DNA of 64,000 nt from NCBI RefSeq assembly GCF_015751765.1, contig NZ_JADOTX010000001.1, forward strand, positions 2,976,001-3,040,000, written 5' to 3'. Below, piece by piece: positions 22,227 through 30,177 of this stretch. The DNA is from Micromonospora ureilytica (lineage in GTDB: Bacteria; Actinomycetota; Actinomycetes; Mycobacteriales; Micromonosporaceae). Position 1 is the stretch's first letter; every line of letters starts with the position of its first letter. The translations under genes were made by a program, and so were the position numbers. Under the pieces are notes generated by a model that ran no database searches, had not been told where the DNA came from, and was given only the letters and a program-made list of their open reading frames with translations.

Positions 22227-22279
22227 GCCTTTCGTTCGCGACTGCGGGGCTCCGCTGCGCTGCACTCCTCGCGCTCACG
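22227..22279 (-). repeat. 53-bp intercistronic repeat, copy 2 (argC/argJ junction)
   Basis: Same element as at 20999-21051 in the same orientation and in the same relation to genes: it begins over the argC stop codon and ends a few bases before the argJ start. The three differences are single-base transitions. Confidence 0.9.
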
Positions 22280-23276
22280 GCGCGGTCCCCCAGATCGACA
22301 GGCCCGTCGTCTCCGGCAGGCCGAGCATCAGGTTGGCGTTCTGTACGGCCTGACCGGCGGCGCCCTTGCCCAGGTTGTCCAACGCGCTGAGCACGATCAG
22401 ACGACCCGAGTCGACGTCGACGGTGGCCTGCAGGTGACACGAGTTGGAGCCCAGGGTGGCGGCGGTGTGCGGCCAGCGGCCCTCCGGCAGCACGTGCACG
22501 AACGGCGCGTCCGCGTACGCCCGCGCCAGCACGTCCTGCGGGTCGACGCCGCGCGCCGGCACCGCGGTGACCGTGGCCAGGATGCCGCGCGGCATCGGCG
22601 CCAGGACCGGGGTGAACGACAGGCCGGTCGCACCGGTGGCCTGCTTGATCTCTGGGACGTGCTGGTGGGTTCCCACCCGGTACGGCGACAGGTCGCCCAT
22701 CACCTCGCTGGCCAACAGGTGCGGCTTGGCCGCCCGGCCGGCCCCGGAGGTGCCGGAGGCGGCGACCACCACCACGTCGGCGGGGCTGGCCGCGCCGTCG
22801 GCGATCAGCGGCGCGAGGGCCAGGGTGATCGCGGCGGCGTAGCAGCCGGTGTTCGCCACCCGGGTGGAGTCGGCGATCAGCTCCCGCTGGCCGGGCAGCT
22901 CGGGCAGGCCGTAGGTCCACTGCCCGGCGTGCGTGCCGCCGTAGTACTGCGCCCAGGCGTACGGGTCGGCCAGCCGGTGGTCGGCGCCCAGGTCGACGAT
23001 CCGCACCTCGGCCGGGAGCTGTGCCGCGAGGGCCGCCGACTCGCCGTGCGGCAGGGCCAGGAAGACCAGGTCGGCGTCGGCCAGGGTGGTTGGATCGGTC
23101 TTGCCGAGCACCAGGTCGAGCCCGGTGAGCTGCGGGTGCACCACGTCGACGCGGTGCCCGGCCTGGCTGTGCGCGGTGGCGGCGACCAGGTCGAACTCCG
23201 GGTGCCCGGCGATCAGGCGCAGCAACTCACCCCCTGCGTACCCGCTCGCTCCGGCGACCGCGACTCGGATCCCCAT
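22275..23276 (-). CDS. argC: N-acetyl-gamma-glutamyl-phosphate reductase
   Basis: NADPH-dependent reduction of acetylglutamyl phosphate to the semialdehyde. 333 residues; N-terminal GIRVAVAGASGYAGGELLRL (nucleotide binding) and catalytic Cys in ANTGCYAAAITLALAPL. ATG was chosen because GGAGG sits 6 nt upstream; a GTG two codons earlier overlaps that site. First gene of argCJBDFRGH. Confidence 0.97.
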   Translation of the reverse strand: MGIRVAVAGASGYAGGELLRLIAGHPEFDLVAATAHSQAGHRVDVVHPQLTGLDLVLGKTDPTTLADADLVFLALPHGESAALAAQLPAEVRIVDLGADHRLADPYAWAQYYGGTHAGQWTYGLPELPGQRELIADSTRVANTGCYAAAITLALAPLIADGAASPADVVVVAASGTSGAGRAAKPHLLASEVMGDLSPYRVGTHQHVPEIKQATGATGLSFTPVLAPMPRGILATVTAVPARGVDPQDVLARAYADAPFVHVLPEGRWPHTAATLGSNSCHLQATVDVDSGRLIVLSALDNLGKGAAGQAVQNANLMLGLPETTGLSIWGTAP

Positions 23277-23286
23277 ACTCACCTCC

Positions 23287-23332
23287 GCATGACTATGCAG
23301 CGAAGATTAACAAGGACGACACAGAACTGCAA
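23287..23332 (-). promoter_or_regulatory. arg operon promoter with ARG-box-like sites
   Basis: On the minus strand TTGCAG (23332-23327), 17 nt, TAATCT (23309-23304). The probable start site falls in TGCATAGTCATGC (23299-23287), an imperfect palindrome of the TGCAT/ATGCA type seen in actinobacterial ARG boxes. The surrounding 60 bp are conspicuously AT-richer than the rest. ArgR binding is inferred. Confidence 0.6.
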
Positions 23333-23370
23333 GTTAATACACTGCGCTGCATGATGATGTAGTCCCAATT

Positions 23371-23408
23371 CCGATGAGCCAGAGCCTTTCATGCTTCTGG
23401 CTCATCGG
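23371..23408 (-). terminator. 13-bp-arm hairpin at gene end
   Basis: Perfect arms CCGATGAGCCAGA (23371-23383) and TCTGGCTCATCGG (23396-23408) with a 12-nt loop. The stop codon of the following minus-strand gene lies in the loop. It separates that gene from the arg promoter and is a probable terminator, although no long T-run follows. Confidence 0.55.
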
Positions 23409-23712
23409 GCTGCGGAGAGCCGATCTCAGTCCTCCGGTAGGAACGGGTGTGTCGGGCCGGCCAGCCAAGGAATCGATCAAACATGTCACTGGCGCACCCG
23501 GTGGTGGTGGGGTTGAGCTTGTGCAGGTCGTCGATGGCGTGGTGAAGCAGACTTGCCAGGTAGAGGAACAGGCTGACCGGGTTGCCGTCGTACTCGGTGA
23601 CGAGAGCGAGCTTCGCCCGCCCACAGGGCCAGGGTTGGCCGCAGGCACGGCAGAGCCAGATCGGGCGCAGCGCGGTGTGCTCTCGGGGCCGTTCTCGCTC
23701 CTGGGCGCTCAC
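23389..23712 (-). CDS. small conserved actinobacterial protein (often labelled flavin reductase)
   Basis: 107 residues with a CRACGQPWPC motif (CxxC...C, possible metal site) and a helical second half (VSLFLYLASLLHHAIDDLHKL). The pattern PxWLCRxCGxPWPCxxA is a common actinobacterial family that databases often name flavin reductase although it lacks any flavin-binding fold; true function unknown. It is divergent from the XRE-TPR regulator across a 241-bp gap, an arrangement suggesting shared control. Confidence 0.7.
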   Translation of the reverse strand: MSAQERERPREHTALRPIWLCRACGQPWPCGRAKLALVTEYDGNPVSLFLYLASLLHHAIDDLHKLNPTTTGCASDMFDRFLGWPARHTRSYRRTEIGSPQPDEPEA

Positions 23713-23953
23713 TTCTTTCCCCGCTCAGTAGGTCGGGCTTGGAGTGGCAGCGGAACGGGCGGGAGCCCACGTAGTCGCCACACCTTGCACAGCGGCTTCC
23801 GCTCTCACCCGTTCCGGCCATGCGTCTACACAAGCCCCGGCGCTCGCTGGTGCCCAGCGCGGCAACGGCGCAGAACTGACGCATCCCCATTGCGTCACAT
23901 GGCGTGAGCTGGATGAATGGACCGTGACGGATGGAGGTGAAGGGAGGCGGTAC

Positions 23954-25120
23954 GTGGCGGACAGGCGTCGGCATCGGCTTGCCCAGCGCCGTAAGACGAT
24001 CGGGCTGAGCCAGGAACGCCTCGCCGAAGCCCTCGGCGTCGACCGCTCCACCATCGTGCGGTGGGAACGGGCGGAGACTGACCCGCAGCCCTGGCACCGG
24101 CCGCGTCTCGCTGCGGCCCTCAAGCTGTCGATCGAGGAACTGGCCGACCTTCTGGCCGACGTCGGCCAGGCACCGTCACCGCCCGACGAGCGTCTCGGCT
24201 ACGTGCTGCGCAACCCCGGCCGCGCCGACCTGATCGCTGTGGCGTACCTGAGGGAACGCGTGCAGCGCCTCGACGAGCACTACGACCAGACGCCCTCGAC
24301 GCTCCTGCTCGCCGAGGCCGGACAACTACATGGTCAGGCAATCTTCCTTCGCCAGCACGCCAGCAACGGGCCGGTTCAGCGCGAACTGGCGGCAGCAGTC
24401 GCCGAGTCCGCGACGTTGATGGGTCAACTCGTCTGGGACGCCGCGCAGCGGCGCGACCATGTCTCCAGCGCCGCCTACTTCGACCAAGCGATCAGCGCAG
24501 CCCAGGAAACGCGGGACGCGGTCACCGAGGCTAACGCGTTGCTCCGCAAGAGCTACCTCGCCCTCTACGGCACCAAGCAGCCCCACGCCGGCCTCGTCCT
24601 GACGACCCGCGCAGCCGCCGTCAGCAACAGGGACAGTCACGTCATCGCCGGCCTCGCCCAACTGCATCGGGCCGAGGCACACGCGATGCTCGGTCAGGCC
24701 GCGGACCGCTCCAACGCTCTCGGTACCGCTGAGGCTCACTTTGCCGCCGTCGACGACCGAGATCCAGCCACCGACATCTTTTGCCCCAGCCACTACACGA
24801 GGCTCGCGGGCTCCTGCTGGCTCTCTCTCAACAAGCCAGACCAAGCGGTGCCAGCGCTAGAAAACGCCCGACAACTGATCGCCGCACGCCGCAAATCCAC
24901 GGCCGTCATCCTCGGCAATCTCGCCCTCGCCAGCATCCTCCAACACGACATCGACGCCGCGACGTCCTACCTGCATCAGGCTGTCGACGTCATCGAGCGG
25001 ACCCGTGCCGGCGGTGGACTCAACCTCGCCTTCGCCGCCGCCCGACAGCTACGCCCCTGGCGCAACGAGCCCTCGGTCCAGGACGTGAACGACCGACTCC
25101 TCACACTCATGAGCCCGTAG
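23954..25120 (+). CDS. XRE-family HTH regulator with TPR domain
   Basis: 388 residues. N-terminal HTH_3 domain (RRKTIGLSQERLAEALGVDR, then TIVRWERAETDPQPWHRPRL) is followed by ~300 residues of helical repeats of the TPR type (for example ...AQETRDAVTEANALLRKSYLALYG, QAVPALENARQLIAARRKST). This is the plan of peptide-sensing and actinobacterial developmental regulators. GTG start with GGGAGG 6 nt upstream; a longer N-terminus read from earlier codons is not conserved-looking. Its stop overlaps the ribosome site of the next gene, so both are one transcript. Confidence 0.85.
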   Translation: MADRRRHRLAQRRKTIGLSQERLAEALGVDRSTIVRWERAETDPQPWHRPRLAAALKLSIEELADLLADVGQAPSPPDERLGYVLRNPGRADLIAVAYLRERVQRLDEHYDQTPSTLLLAEAGQLHGQAIFLRQHASNGPVQRELAAAVAESATLMGQLVWDAAQRRDHVSSAAYFDQAISAAQETRDAVTEANALLRKSYLALYGTKQPHAGLVLTTRAAAVSNRDSHVIAGLAQLHRAEAHAMLGQAADRSNALGTAEAHFAAVDDRDPATDIFCPSHYTRLAGSCWLSLNKPDQAVPALENARQLIAARRKSTAVILGNLALASILQHDIDAATSYLHQAVDVIERTRAGGGLNLAFAAARQLRPWRNEPSVQDVNDRLLTLMSP

Positions 25121-25130
25121 GAGCACCAAC

Positions 25131-25841
25131 GTGACCGACATCGACCGCGCCAAACACGCCGTTCGGCAACACGTTTGGGACCTCCTCGAACGTCAAGGTG
25201 TCGTCCCACCCGGCGTGCACGGTCACATCCCTGACTTCGTCGGCAAGGAAGGGGCCGCAACCCGCCTCGCGGAACTGGACGTCTGGAAGAACGCCCGAGT
25301 TATCAAATGCAACCCCGACCGGGCACAGCTTGCCGTCCGGGTACGAGCCCTGCAGGAAGGCAAGCTGCTCTACATGGCAGTCCCGAAACTCGCTACACCC
25401 AAGCCCTTCTATCTGCTCGACCCCGCCAGCCTCACCGCACCAATCGAGACCGCAGCTACGAGTAGCGGTGCACCGCAGGTCGCTCCCACCGTGGGACCCG
25501 CCGAAATGCGTCCGGTGGACCTCATCGTCTGTGGCAGCGTCGCTGTCAGCCGCCAGAGCGGCGTGCGGGTCGGTAAGGGCACCGGCTACTCCGACCTGGA
25601 GATCGCCCTCCTCACCGAGGCCGGACTCGTCACCACCGAGACCGCCATCGCCACCACGATCCACCAGACCCAACTACTTGAGGATGTGCTGCCCGACACG
25701 GACCATGACTTCAGCGTCGACTTCGCGATCACGCCGAACGAGGTAGTGGCTTGCAGACCCGACCGGGGACGGCCGTCCGGCATCATCAGATCAAACCTTC
25801 TTCAAGATCAGCTCGACAGCATTCCTATACTGCGCGCCTAG
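25131..25841 (+). CDS. 5-formyl-THF cyclo-ligase-like protein (MTHFSD type)
   Basis: 236 residues. The fold signature SGVRVGKGTGYSDLEIALL is closer to the MTHFSD-like branch (RVGKGxGYxDLE) than to true cyclo-ligases (RLGxGxGYYDR). N-terminal IPDFVGKEGAATRLAELDVW and KCNPDRAQLAVRVRALQEGK also fit that branch. Folate-ring closure is therefore uncertain; a nucleotide/folate-like ligand is the best guess. GTG start with TAGGAG overlapping the regulator's stop codon, indicating translational coupling with the XRE-TPR gene. Confidence 0.75.
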   Translation: MTDIDRAKHAVRQHVWDLLERQGVVPPGVHGHIPDFVGKEGAATRLAELDVWKNARVIKCNPDRAQLAVRVRALQEGKLLYMAVPKLATPKPFYLLDPASLTAPIETAATSSGAPQVAPTVGPAEMRPVDLIVCGSVAVSRQSGVRVGKGTGYSDLEIALLTEAGLVTTETAIATTIHQTQLLEDVLPDTDHDFSVDFAITPNEVVACRPDRGRPSGIIRSNLLQDQLDSIPILRA

Positions 25842-25909
25842 CGACCTTTCGCCACAGGACGTCAGAAGGCCGAGGGCTGTCTCGCTAACGGTGTTTCCGG
25901 CGATCTTGT

Positions 25910-26128
25910 TCAGTAGGTCAGCGGCTGGGAAGCGGTCGCTGAACGGCCAGCTCGTTGGGAAGATGGCCACCGGCCTTGACCGGCCGCCGGTAGCGGGCGT
26001 CCAACGGCACCGCCAGGACCCCCGCCGTTCGCAGAAACACGGTCAACGGCGGGGTGTGTGCAGCCAGGCTCGACGATCTCCCACTCGACGTCGGTCAGGT
26101 CAGACGGGTACCGCCGCACACGATCCAT
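25910..26128 (-). pseudogene. IS5-type transposase remnant
   Basis: The reading starts VRRYPSDLTDVEWEIVEP, the standard N-terminus of IS5-family transposases, and then loses homology; no full-length transposase follows. Upstream (26129-26270, minus sense) the DNA contains ACTTTGTCAGACGCCCTGATAA, shortened here to its recognisable core CTTTGTCAGACGCCC, which could be the element's terminal region. A truncated insertion sequence is the best reading. Confidence 0.6.
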
Positions 26129-26375
26129 ACCTGCTTACCGACCGAGCTACACCCATCGACCGGACCCACTGCGCGACACACCCAACCGACCCACAGACCA
26201 AGCGCGCCCTTAGAGAGAAGATACGTTCGAGTCGTGGCGTTATCAGGGCGTCTGACAAAGTCCGATGAGAAATCGACGTAGCCACACCGGGGCTCGGTGT
26301 CTTGTTCCACTGCAACAACTTCAGGTGTGGAACCAACCCAGCCTCACCCTGCTACTGCACCGTCGCCCCGAGCGG
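26129..26375. other. non-coding remnant DNA
   Basis: No gene with coding character is seen. Its first part is probably the 5' untranslated end of the IS5-type element, and the rest (26280-26375) is unassigned sequence, AT-richer than the flanking chromosome. Confidence 0.5.
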
Positions 26376-26576
26376 CTAGCGCCGCGTTGATGAGTGCCTC
26401 AGGTATAACGCACCCACCGCGAGGACCAGGGAGAGACAACCTAGTGCCCCTGTGATCCACACCTGGTGCTGCTCATGCGGACGGAACAGCGGGGGAACTG
26501 ACAGGATGAACGCGCCTGCCGCCAAGGCCATTCCGATGAGTAGCACCGCAGGAAGCAGGTTAGACATATTGCGCAT
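26376..26576 (-). CDS. small two-TM membrane protein, possible immunity protein
   Basis: 66 residues almost entirely made of two hydrophobic helices (LLPAVLLIGMALAAGAFILS and VWITGALGCLSLVLAVGALYL, the second trimmed by one residue) joined by a charged turn RPHEQHQ. AAGGA lies 7 nt before the ATG and overlaps the stop codon of the upstream gene, so the two are translationally coupled. No family recognised. The pairing with a Cys-rich peptide gene suggests export or self-protection, by inference only. Confidence 0.6.
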   Translation of the reverse strand: MRNMSNLLPAVLLIGMALAAGAFILSVPPLFRPHEQHQVWITGALGCLSLVLAVGALYLRHSSTRR

Positions 26577-26585
26577 GTCAAATCC

Positions 26586-26927
26586 TTACTTGAAGCAACT
26601 TGCGATTGCTGTGATGGAAGCACCGCCGATAGTGGCGTAGGCAGCGATGCACGCAATACAGAACGGGACACCGCCACCGACGCAATACCTCGTGCTTTGG
26701 GCTTCGTGCGACGTATCCGTCGAGCTGTTCTTCTGCAACTGAGCATCAGACATGTAGGGCATCTGTGTCCTGGCTGCTGATGAGTTGCCATCGCTGTAGC
26801 TGGTGATGTTGAAGTTCCCGGCGGCGTTCTCACTGATGTACGTCTCGGTGTACTGGACGATACTGCTTTTCTCGTCGAAGAGGACAATGAAGTTACTCGT
26901 CAGGCTGTAACCGGCGCCGATGGGCAC
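26586..26927 (-). CDS. putative Cys-rich secreted peptide precursor
   Basis: 113 residues from a GTG. The body (LTSNFIVLFDEKSSIVQYTE, NAAGNFNITSYSDG) is a Ser/Thr/Asn-rich pro-region; the C-terminal 34 residues are Gly/Ala/Ile-rich with four cysteines in the order C-x8-C-x2-C-x17-C, ending SCFK. This leader-plus-hydrophobic-core layout recalls precursor peptides of circular, sactipeptide or halocin-like bacteriocins, but I recognise no family. An ATG at 27034 in another frame (MKSRLVTPRVAKSALKTSDA...) may be the original N-terminus, joined by a one-base frameshift near 26935. DNA is visibly AT-richer than the neighbours, pointing to transfer. Confidence 0.55.
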   Translation of the reverse strand: MPIGAGYSLTSNFIVLFDEKSSIVQYTETYISENAAGNFNITSYSDGNSSAARTQMPYMSDAQLQKNSSTDTSHEAQSTRYCVGGGVPFCIACIAAYATIGGASITAIASCFK

Positions 26928-27092
26928 GATCGCGGCCGGTAGGTGCCCTGCTCTGACGGGGTGGCGTAGACCTTGGCATCTGATGTCTTGAGCGCACTCT
27001 TCGCGACGCGAGGGGTGACCAGACGGCTTTTCATCGCCGCGGCCACATCGGTCAGGGCTTCCGCCCCGTCAACCCAGCCGACCCAACGTCCT

Positions 27093-27362
27093 CGCCCGTT
27101 CCACCCCTACCTGCGGCAACGCCTCACCGATGGCGTCCACCACACCGCCGACCTGCACACCGAGATCCTTGCCTGCGGCCAACAGGGCAGCCTGCGCGCA
27201 CTGCAAGACTGGCTCACCACCAACCTCGCCGACGCCCGCAACCGCTGCCCGGACCTCGACGCCGTCGCCGACCTCGCCCGCCGGTTCACCGCACTGGTCC
27301 GCCACCAAGGCACCGGACAACACCTCGACGCCTGGATTCACCGCGCCCGACACGGCACGGCG
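27093..27362 (+). pseudogene. ISL3-family transposase fragment
   Basis: The plus-strand reading FHPYLRQRLTDGVHHTADLH, EILACGQQGSLRALQDWL and LDAVADLARRFTALVRHQGT, DAWIHRARH follows the ISL3 transposase segment that begins KPYLxxRWxEG and includes the central DxLxxWxxxA region. Both ends are missing and no catalytic DDE set is complete. It sits immediately upstream of the Cys-rich peptide gene in the opposite orientation and may have cut into its promoter. Confidence 0.65.
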
Positions 27363-27471
27363 CATGGTGGTTCATCTATCCGCCGCACGCGGCACGCGCC
27401 CAACGGGGCGTGGCCGGTCCAACGGCTTCCGAGCACCCGCCGAGCGACCACTCACCATCGACGTACACGAG

Positions 27472-27514
27472 AAGGGCCCCGACCCGGTGTGAACCACCAG
27501 GTCAGGGCCCTTTT
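27472..27514. terminator. tRNA-type terminator, bidirectional
   Basis: Arms AAGGGCCCCGACC and GGTCAGGGCCCTT (12 of 13 paired) enclose a second small stem GGTG/CACC; a TTTT run follows on the plus strand. It stands 3 nt beyond the CCA end of the tRNA-Lys remnant and is presumably that gene's own terminator. It would also end the pheS-pheT transcript. Confidence 0.75.
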
Positions 27515-27517
27515 CGT

Positions 27518-27560
27518 TGGTGCGCCGCCAGGGACTCGAACCCCGAACCCGCGGATTAAG
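27518..27560 (-). tRNA. orphan 3' half of tRNA-Lys(CUU)
   Basis: Reading the minus strand, the sequence starts exactly at CTT (27560-27558) in the anticodon and continues through the anticodon-stem 3' side, variable loop, T-arm (GGTTCGAGTCC core as GGGGTTCGAGTCCC) and acceptor 3' strand ending CACCA. The 5' half (acceptor 5' strand, D-arm and anticodon 5' side) is absent; the sequence on that side is unrelated. A 43-nt tRNA 3' remnant that breaks in the anticodon loop is the classic footprint of a tyrosine-recombinase attachment site. Confidence 0.85.
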
Positions 27561-27590
27561 GGATCGCGGGGCGGGGACGGGCCGGTCCGG

Positions 27591-30137
27591 TTACGCGCCG
27601 CGCAGGGTGGCGCCGAGGCGTTCCGCCGCGACGGCGACCGCCGCGTCCCGTGCCGCGACCGCCTCCTCGACGGTGAGCGTCCGGTCCGGTGCCCGGAAGG
27701 TGAGCTTGTACGCCAGCGACCGGCGACCGTCACCGAGCTGTGCGCCGGAGTACACGTCGAACAGCCGCACGTCCTCCAGCAGCTCACCGGCGCCCGCCTC
27801 CAGCGCCCGGCGCACCTGCTCCGCCGGCACCGAGTCGTCCACCACCAGGGCCACGTCGATCAGCGCCGGCGGGAAGCCGGAGACCGTCGGCGCGGGCGTC
27901 ACCGGGGTGGGCGGCAGCGCGTCGAGGTTCAGCTCCATCGCGCTGGTGCGGCGGGGCAGCTCCAGCGCCGCGACCACCACCGGGTGCAGTTCGCCGGCGT
28001 GTCCGACGACCGAGTCGTCGACCCGCAGCTCGGCGCAGCGGCCCGGGTGCCACGGGGCGTACTCGGCGGCGCGCACCTCGACCCGCTCGTCGGGGACCCC
28101 GGCGGCGGCCAGCACGTCACGGGCCGCCTCGATCGCGTCCGCCCAGCCGGCCGGTCGACCCGGCCCCCACCAGCCGGCCGGGTCCAGGTCGCCGGAGAGC
28201 ACCACCGCGACGTGCACCGGCTGCGCCGGCACCACCGCGTCGGCGGCCGCGAACTCGGCGTCGGTGGGGCGCCGGTCCACGCCCATCGCCGGCGGGCTGC
28301 CGGCGCCGATACGCGGGTGGAAGACCGCACCGATCTCGTAGAGGGCGAGGTCGCGGTGACCCCGGCCGAGGTTGCGCTTGAGGATGCCGAGCAGCGGGCC
28401 GAGCAGCGTGGTGCGCAGCAGCGGCTCCTCCTCGGACAGCGGGTTGGCCAGCCGCACCGCGGGCCGACGCGGGTCATCGGCCGGCAGGCCGAGCTGGTCG
28501 GCCAGCTCCGGCGACACGAACGGGTGCGCGAGCACCTCCACGTATCCCCGCTCGGCCAGCGACCCGGCGACGGCCCGGCGGCGACGCTGCCGCGGGGTCA
28601 GACCGCTGCCCGGAGGCGCGGTCGGCAGCACCGACGGCACCTTGTCGTACCCGTCGAGGCGGACCACCTCCTCGACCAGGTCGGCCGGGTCGGTCAGGTC
28701 GGGCCGCCAGGTCGGCGGGGTGACGCTCAGCACCGCGCCGACGCCGCTGGCCACGCCGACCGTGCCCGGGTCCTCGGACAACCGGTCCGCGCCCTGCGCG
28801 ACGGTGCAGCCGACCCGCTCCAGCAGGGCGACCACCCGCGCCGGCGGGTACTCCACGCCGACCCGCCGGGTCGGCAGGTCCGCCGGAAGACTGATCGGAG
28901 TACGCGGCCGAACGTGGTCGATGTCCAGGATCTCCGCGCTCGGCGTGCCGCCGCCGTGCTCGGTGAGCAGCCGCACGGCACGCTCCAGCGCGACAAGCGC
29001 CACGGCCGGGTCGACGCCCCGCTCCCAGCGCTTCGCGGCCTCGCTGAACAGCTTGTGCCGGCGGGCCGTGCGCCCGACCATCGCCGGGTCCCAGTGTGCC
29101 GCCTCGAAGAGCACGGTGGTGGTGTCGGCGACGACCTCGCTGGTCTCGCCGCCCATCACCGCGGCGAGGGAGATCGGACCAGTGTCGTCGCAGATGACCA
29201 TGTCGTCGGCGGTGAGCACCCGGTTGACGCCGTCGAGGGTGGTCAGCTTCTCCCCCGCCTCGGCGCGACGGACCACCAGCGGCCCGACGATCCGGTCGGC
29301 GTCGAAGGCGTGCATCGGCTGGCCCAGCTCCACCATCACGTAGTTGGTGATGTCGACGGGCAGCGAGATGCTGCGGATGCCGGCGGTGACGAGCCGCTGC
29401 TGCATCCAGGACGGCGTGGGCGCGCTCGGGTCGACCCCGCGCACCAGGCGGGCCGTGAACCGGTCGCAGCCGACCGTGTCGAGGACCTCCACCGGGTACG
29501 CCGGCGTCTCGGTGCCGCCCGGGGCCGGCGCCAGGGCCGGGTCGCGCAGCGGCACGTCGAACGCGTGCGACAGCTCCCGGGCCAGGCCGCGCAGGCTCAG
29601 CGCGTACCCCCGGTCGGGGGTGATCTCCAGGTCGAGCGCGACGTCGTCGAGGCCGACCACCGGGCGCGCGTCGTCACCCGGCTTGGCCGTCACGTCCGGC
29701 CCCAGCACGATGATGCCGGAGTGGTCGTCACCCAGGCCCAGCTCCTTGGCCGAGCAGATCATGCCCGCCGAGTTGTGCCCGTACGTCTTGCGGGCGCCGA
29801 TGGCGAAGCCGCCGGGCAGCACGCCACCGGGCAGGATCACCACCACCCGATCGCCCTGGGCGAAGTTACGCGCCCCACAGACGATCTCCTGCGGCTCGCC
29901 GGTGCCGTTGGCGGCACCCACGTCGACCCGGCAGAACCGGATCGGCTTCTTGAAGCCGGAGAGCTCCTCGATCTCACGAACCTCACCGACGACCAACTGG
30001 CCGGTGACGGTCTCGGCCAGGTCCACCACGGACTCGACCTCGATGCCGAGGTTGACCAGGGCCTGCTCCAGGTCACCGGTGGGCAGATCGGCGGGCAGGT
30101 CGACGTACTCCCGCAGCCAACTGACAGAAACTCGCAT
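27591..30137 (-). CDS. pheT: phenylalanyl-tRNA synthetase, beta subunit
   Basis: 848 residues; forms the alpha2-beta2 enzyme with PheS. Domains in order: N-terminal tRNA-binding OB fold (about 40-155, VVGEVREIEEL...), B3/B4 editing domain (about 210-370), B5, the inactive synthetase-like core and the C-terminal FDX-ACB anticodon domain (about 755-848, GFPPALIDVALVVDDSVPA). Normal length. Follows pheS after 40 bp, and its stop lies just 31 bp from the tRNA-Lys remnant. Confidence 0.98.
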   Translation of the reverse strand: MRVSVSWLREYVDLPADLPTGDLEQALVNLGIEVESVVDLAETVTGQLVVGEVREIEELSGFKKPIRFCRVDVGAANGTGEPQEIVCGARNFAQGDRVVVILPGGVLPGGFAIGARKTYGHNSAGMICSAKELGLGDDHSGIIVLGPDVTAKPGDDARPVVGLDDVALDLEITPDRGYALSLRGLARELSHAFDVPLRDPALAPAPGGTETPAYPVEVLDTVGCDRFTARLVRGVDPSAPTPSWMQQRLVTAGIRSISLPVDITNYVMVELGQPMHAFDADRIVGPLVVRRAEAGEKLTTLDGVNRVLTADDMVICDDTGPISLAAVMGGETSEVVADTTTVLFEAAHWDPAMVGRTARRHKLFSEAAKRWERGVDPAVALVALERAVRLLTEHGGGTPSAEILDIDHVRPRTPISLPADLPTRRVGVEYPPARVVALLERVGCTVAQGADRLSEDPGTVGVASGVGAVLSVTPPTWRPDLTDPADLVEEVVRLDGYDKVPSVLPTAPPGSGLTPRQRRRRAVAGSLAERGYVEVLAHPFVSPELADQLGLPADDPRRPAVRLANPLSEEEPLLRTTLLGPLLGILKRNLGRGHRDLALYEIGAVFHPRIGAGSPPAMGVDRRPTDAEFAAADAVVPAQPVHVAVVLSGDLDPAGWWGPGRPAGWADAIEAARDVLAAAGVPDERVEVRAAEYAPWHPGRCAELRVDDSVVGHAGELHPVVVAALELPRRTSAMELNLDALPPTPVTPAPTVSGFPPALIDVALVVDDSVPAEQVRRALEAGAGELLEDVRLFDVYSGAQLGDGRRSLAYKLTFRAPDRTLTVEEAVAARDAAVAVAAERLGATLRGA

Positions 30138-30177
30138 GACTTCAGACCACCGTTCCCGTGTCTCGTACCCGCATCGC

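Noticed and set aside
23374..23907. Plus-strand frame over the small CxxC gene
   Set aside because: The minus strand carries a recognisable conserved actinobacterial family with a hairpin at its end; the plus frame is low-complexity.
26376..26927. Toxin-antitoxin pair
   Set aside because: Neither protein resembles a TA family; the first looks secreted and the second membrane-bound.
27069..27365. Minus-strand 98-codon frame opposite the ISL3 fragment
   Set aside because: Low-complexity Gly/Val/Ala reading; the plus strand matches a transposase.
27518..27560. Functional tRNA gene
   Set aside because: The D-arm, 5' acceptor strand and 5' anticodon stem are absent.
23389..27560. Intact prophage or integrative element
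   Set aside because: No integrase, portal, terminase, relaxase or replication gene is present; only IS remnants and an att-like tRNA fragment remain.
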